Assembly (NCBI GenBank): GCA_934654805.1
Contig: CAKUGW010000057.1
Span: 1 to 18,336, forward strand
Reading direction: 5' to 3'
DNA length: 18,336 bases
DNA from: an uncultured Kiritimatiellota bacterium
Lineage (GTDB): Bacteria > Verrucomicrobiota > Kiritimatiellia > RFP12 > UBA1067
Shown: positions 15,493 through 18,336 of the stretch, one piece after another
Position numbering within the stretch: position 1 is the first letter of the stretch
How the letters are laid out: each line of letters opens with the position of its first letter
Made by a program: the position numbers and the translations under genes
The notes under the pieces: model-generated
What the model saw: only the letters and a program-made list of their open reading frames with translations
Told to the model about the DNA's origin: nothing
The model's database searches: none

Positions 15493-16956
15493 TCAATATG
15501 CGCGCATTGTAGCATAATCGTCCGGCATGACAGGGACAACAACGAATCCCCACGGGCCGAGGGCGAACGACCGCGCGCCCGTGCGCCGTGCGTCACGCAC
15601 GAGGAGGGGCGTATCCGCGAGGCGGCCCTTCACGTCGCGGTCGGCGTCGTCCGCCGCGAGGTAGCTGGGGCGGCGGGCCCGGGGAACGGCGAACGAGACG
15701 TCGCAGGCCGCATCCCCGCCGCTCCAGTTCTGGACGACCAGCACCGTCTCGCCCTTCCCGCGCCGGACGAACGCCGTCACCTGCTCCGGCGCGGTCGTGT
15801 CGAGCCAGACGAGGCCGTCGATTCCGTTCGCCGCCGTGAAGGCGGGATGCGCGCGGCGCAGGGCCGCCAGCCGCTTCACGAACGCATGGCGCGACTTCCC
15901 GGCACCGCGTGCGAGCTGCGACCAGTCCATCGGCGTCTTCCCGAACATCGAGTGGCGCGGATCCGCATCGGCGATCTCGTTGCCCTGGAACAGCATCGGG
16001 ACGCCATCGACCGTGAACATCCACACCAGCACCTGCTCGACTTTCTGCGCGCCCCAGTCCGCCTCACGGCGCGGACGGGCGTCCGTGGCAATGTCATGGT
16101 TCTCGTAATGGTTCACGAACCGCGCCCCGCGCGGGCACTCGGCCTCGCGCGACGTCCAGGACGCGCGCACCGTCTGCGCCGAGAAGCCGGGAAATCCGCC
16201 GTAGTCCGCGTCAAAGCCCTTGTACTGGTCGCAGACCGTGAAGCCCTCGCAGAGCAGCACCGCCCCGCCGGACGCAAGCCCGTCCATCATGTCGTGCGCG
16301 TCGCACCAGAAGTCGAGCGGAATGCCGTCGCCGACGTCGCAGCGGAAGCCGTCGCAGCCATACCGAGTCATCAGGTGACGCATGTTGCCCATCAGGTACT
16401 GCCGCAACGCCGGCTCGGCAAAGTTCAGCTTCGGAAAGCGCCACGGACCCTTCTTGACGGTACCGTCTGCGTTCCACCACGTGAACGACGGTTTCTCTTT
16501 CAAGAACGGGGCCGTCGGGCCGCAATGGAGGTAGACGAGATCGAAGAGGACCTTCAGTCCCAGTTCATGCGCACGTGCGCAGAAGTCCGCGAGATCCTGA
16601 TCTGTGCCGTACTCCTCGTCCACATGGAAGTAGTCGGCGATGCGGTACTGGTTCTTCGGATTCTCGAATCCGCTGCGAATCTGCCGGGGACTCCAGAACG
16701 ACTTGTCCATCGACGTGTCCATCTTCATGACAGGCACGAGGTAGACGATCGTCACGCCGAGATCCTTCAGGTACGGCAGCTTTTGCGCGACCGTCTTCAG
16801 CGTGCCCTCCGGCGTGAACGCGCGCGGCTGGATCTGGTACATGACGCCCTCCGTAAACCACGCGGGCGTCTTGCGCGCCTCCTGCATCCAGGCATTGGCG
16901 CCCAAGCCCACACGGGACAAGACCGCAAGCGACAGAATCATCAAAAGTTTTTTCAT
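15493..16956 (-). CDS. GH13 family alpha-amylase-type glycosidase, secreted
   Basis: The 487-residue protein has a signal peptide (about 1-21) and a GH13 TIM barrel acting on alpha-glucosidic bonds. It starts with VMYQIQPRAFTPEGTLKTV and has conserved DGFRCDVGDG with the nucleophile D207. LLCEGFT carries the general acid E237, and FVNHYENHD the transition-state stabilising D288. Region I reads DLVYLHCG (139-146) rather than the common DxVxNH: Leu replaces Asn, as in some subfamilies. A short beta-sandwich C-terminal domain follows (VLVVQNWSGG to the end). Of two close ATGs, the one at 16956 is preferred: AAGGA is seven bases upstream and the ATG overlaps the esterase stop as ATGA. The ATG at 16962 is too near that site. 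Exact specificity (amylase, glucosidase or cyclomaltodextrinase-like) cannot be told from motifs. An internal promoter for the next gene overlaps its 3' end. Confidence 0.92.
   Translation of the reverse strand: MKKLLMILSLAVLSRVGLGANAWMQEARKTPAWFTEGVMYQIQPRAFTPEGTLKTVAQKLPYLKDLGVTIVYLVPVMKMDTSMDKSFWSPRQIRSGFENPKNQYRIADYFHVDEEYGTDQDLADFCARAHELGLKVLFDLVYLHCGPTAPFLKEKPSFTWWNADGTVKKGPWRFPKLNFAEPALRQYLMGNMRHLMTRYGCDGFRCDVGDGIPLDFWCDAHDMMDGLASGGAVLLCEGFTVCDQYKGFDADYGGFPGFSAQTVRASWTSREAECPRGARFVNHYENHDIATDARPRREADWGAQKVEQVLVWMFTVDGVPMLFQGNEIADADPRHSMFGKTPMDWSQLARGAGKSRHAFVKRLAALRRAHPAFTAANGIDGLVWLDTTAPEQVTAFVRRGKGETVLVVQNWSGGDAACDVSFAVPRARRPSYLAADDADRDVKGRLADTPLLVRDARRTGARSFALGPWGFVVVPVMPDDYATMRAY
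15506..15514 (-). promoter_or_regulatory. Extended -10 promoter before the GH95-like gene
   Basis: Minus-strand TGCTACAAT (TGnTAYAAT) lies within the last codons of GH13, 35 bases before the GH95-like ATG. The context GATTATGCTACAATGCGCGC resembles that around the boxes at 2447 and 5762. No -35 is evident. It would allow the GH95-like gene and the regulator to be transcribed apart from the esterase and GH13. Confidence 0.45.
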
Positions 16957-18260
16957 CGACATTTCCTTGTCCGTGCGGACGGGCTTTCGACCGTGCGGAT
17001 CGGCGGTTGCGTCACGCGCGCCAGCGAAAGCCGCCACGCGACGGGGCGCACGGCGGCGATCTGCGCATGCAGCGCGTCCGCCCGCGCCGACAGCTCCTGA
17101 CGGACGGGATAGAGCGTCTCGAACTTGTCGAACATGTGGTTGCGCCAACCGCCCCACGCGAGGGACTTCGACTTCGGACGCTCGCCCTTAATCCAAGCCG
17201 CGACCGCCGCCGCGTCCTCGCTGTCGATCTTGTCTTCGGCCATCCACGAGAGAACCTGCCCGAACACGCGGCGGTCCTGCGCGAGCCGCGCCAGCTGCCG
17301 CGCCGTCTCCAGCGCCTGCCGCGAACGGACCTGGTTCGGCGTCTCGCGTTCGGCGAGATTGACGCCCGCCGCCAAGTCCATCGCCGTGAACGAGCCAAGC
17401 GACGCGCCGTCCGCCTTCAGCTCGTACAGGCCGGACGCGAGGCTCTTCACGACCAGCGTCTCGGTGTTCAGCCGCGAGGCGACGGGATAGACGGCGGCCA
17501 ACTTGCGGTAGTCGGCGTCCACCGCGCACGGCAGCCCCTGCGGCGTATAGGACGCCTCAAGCGATGACGCACCCGCCGCGTCAAGTTCGACGCGCGAGAA
17601 TTCGCCCTTCTCGCCGATCGCCGACCAGATGAGCGAGGCCATCAGCATGTGACCCGCGAAGTCGGGATGTATGCGGTCGTTGTTGAACCAGCGGTCGGGG
17701 TTGTCCTGGTAGATCTTGCGCATCGGCCCCATCAGATCGACGAGCGGCAACGCCTTCTCTTCGGCCAGTGCGCGCACCGTCTCCGCACAGGCGGACAGCT
17801 TTTCGTCGCTGCGCTCCAGCGGCTTAGGCTGATGTCCCCAGACGTCATACGGCGACGGCGTCAGAAGGACGATCTCCTTCCCGTCCGCCTGAAGCTGCCG
17901 GACGATTTCGCGCATCGCCTGCGGATACCTCTCCGCGCAGGCGTCGCTGCCGATGTCGTTCATGCCGAACATGACGAAGACGCGATCGACGTCCTTCGCG
18001 GCGGGCTCTTTCGCCCACCGCGCCGCGCCGCCCCAGCTCGTGTCTCCGCTCTTGCCCATGTTCTCGAAGCGCGCACCGGCGCCCGGATGCCGGATCGCCG
18101 TCAAGTATTCGAGATAGAACGCCTGGTTGCCGGCCTCGGAAATCGAGTCGCCGAAAAAGCCCACGCGCTCACCGGGCTTGAACGGCGTCGGCGCTGTCGC
18201 GGCCATCGCCGTCGTCGAGACGGCCATTGCGACCGCAAACAACAGTTCAGTTAGCTTCAT
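16953..18260 (-). CDS. SGNH/GDSL-type esterase, secreted
   Basis: A 435-residue protein with a clear signal peptide (about 1-20, ending TAMA) and an SGNH hydrolase domain to about residue 215. Block I is VGFFGDSISEAG with nucleophile S39. Block II is MGKSGDTSWGG with an oxyanion Gly. Block III is VMFGMNDIG with N101. Block V is DRIHPDFAGH with D195 and H198. Family members remove acetyl or other acyl groups from polysaccharides or lipids; with this neighbourhood a carbohydrate esterase is likely. The C-terminal 200 residues form an additional region of no recognised family, rich in charged helices towards the end. The start ATG at 18260 has no ribosome binding site because the sequence just upstream is the end of a probable group II intron. 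Its stop overlaps the GH13 start (ATGA). Confidence 0.92.
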   Translation of the reverse strand: MKLTELLFAVAMAVSTTAMAATAPTPFKPGERVGFFGDSISEAGNQAFYLEYLTAIRHPGAGARFENMGKSGDTSWGGAARWAKEPAAKDVDRVFVMFGMNDIGSDACAERYPQAMREIVRQLQADGKEIVLLTPSPYDVWGHQPKPLERSDEKLSACAETVRALAEEKALPLVDLMGPMRKIYQDNPDRWFNNDRIHPDFAGHMLMASLIWSAIGEKGEFSRVELDAAGASSLEASYTPQGLPCAVDADYRKLAAVYPVASRLNTETLVVKSLASGLYELKADGASLGSFTAMDLAAGVNLAERETPNQVRSRQALETARQLARLAQDRRVFGQVLSWMAEDKIDSEDAAAVAAWIKGERPKSKSLAWGGWRNHMFDKFETLYPVRQELSARADALHAQIAAVRPVAWRLSLARVTQPPIRTVESPSARTRKCR

Positions 18261-18263
18261 TTT

Positions 18264-18336
18264 GTAGAGTAGAGACCCACGCCTCGGCTTCGCCGATGCG
18301 ACTTCCCCCTCATCAAACCGGACGTGCGGATTTCCC
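18264..18336 (-). mobile_element. 3' end of a group II intron (part of domain V, domain VI, splice site)
   Basis: Read on the minus strand from the window edge, the sequence GAAATCCGCACGTCCGG matches the loop and 3' strand of bacterial group II intron domain V, with its GAAA loop and bulge before the CGG pairing. It continues TTTGATGAGGGGG, the usual linker, and a domain VI-like hairpin (TCGGC-GAA-GCCGA at about 18279-18293). It ends CTACTCTAC, the common 3' terminus, with an A seven bases from the end as the branch-point candidate. The intron body and reverse transcriptase lie beyond the right edge. Assignment rests on remembered consensus, not a search. The exact 3' boundary (18264) is an estimate within a few bases. 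Confidence 0.72.

Noticed and set aside
1..18336. tRNA, rRNA, riboswitch or phage genes
   Set aside because: No cloverleaf-like sequence, rRNA signature, known riboswitch core or phage structural gene was recognised on either strand.

Overview
The window is a high-GC, one-directional carbohydrate-degradation locus: every gene I can support lies on the minus strand, so transcription runs from right to left. The genes are mostly secreted glycoside hydrolases (GH92 twice, GH2, GH13, GH95-like, GH78-like), an SGNH/GDSL esterase, an L-fucose mutarotase, a 3-keto-disaccharide hydrolase (DUF1080) with a Gfo/Idh/MocA oxidoreductase, and a XylR-type AraC regulator. No SusC/SusD pair, transporter, sulfatase or carbohydrate kinase is visible. 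This gene style (DUF1080 plus Tat-exported Gfo/Idh/MocA, XylR-type regulators, CACGGATT repeats, GC near 65-70%) suggests a Kiritimatiellota/Lentisphaerota/Verrucomicrobiota-type bacterium, perhaps from a gut or sediment. That assignment is inference, since there is no rRNA or marker gene here.

Layout in transcription order. The right edge (18264-18336) looks like the 3' end (part of domain V, domain VI and splice site) of a group II intron whose body lies outside the window. It stops three bases before the start codon of the GDSL esterase gene (16953-18260). Then come GH13 (15493-16956, ATGA overlap), a GH95-like hydrolase broken by a frameshift (13373-15471), and the XylR-type regulator (12186-13370, 2 nt later). 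After a 193-nt gap come a Gfo/Idh/MocA oxidoreductase (10619-11992), DUF1080 (9459-10622, GTGA overlap) and a frameshifted, 3'-truncated GH78-like gene (7904-9412). Next are GH92 number 2 (5773-7809), fucU (5162-5593) and a GH2 beta-mannosidase (2676-5165, ATGA overlap). A 97-bp inverted-repeat element and a promoter region precede GH92 number 1 (108-2387).

The most striking feature is a 117-bp direct repeat with one mismatch (7787-7903 and 12147-12263). Each copy holds the last 25 codons of the regulator, its stop, the ribosome binding site and the first codons of GH92 number 2. The simplest reading is that regulator and GH92 were once adjacent in one operon (esterase, GH13, GH95, regulator, GH92, fucU, GH2). 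A cassette of about 4.24 kb and somewhat lower GC, carrying oxidoreductase, DUF1080 and GH78, was then inserted between them with duplication of the junction. The GH78 gene lost its 3' end at that junction.

Functionally the ancestral set fits breakdown of a mannose- and fucose-containing glycan: alpha-mannose (GH92), beta-mannose (GH2), fucose or a related sugar (GH95-like, FucU), glucan (GH13) and acyl groups (GDSL). The inserted cassette would add a sugar oxidation/3-keto-glycoside cleavage module and a possible rhamnosidase. Three extended -10 boxes (TGnTAYAAT) without a clear -35 mark likely internal promoters. A 14-base homopolymer lies in the 5' coding region of GH92 number 1.
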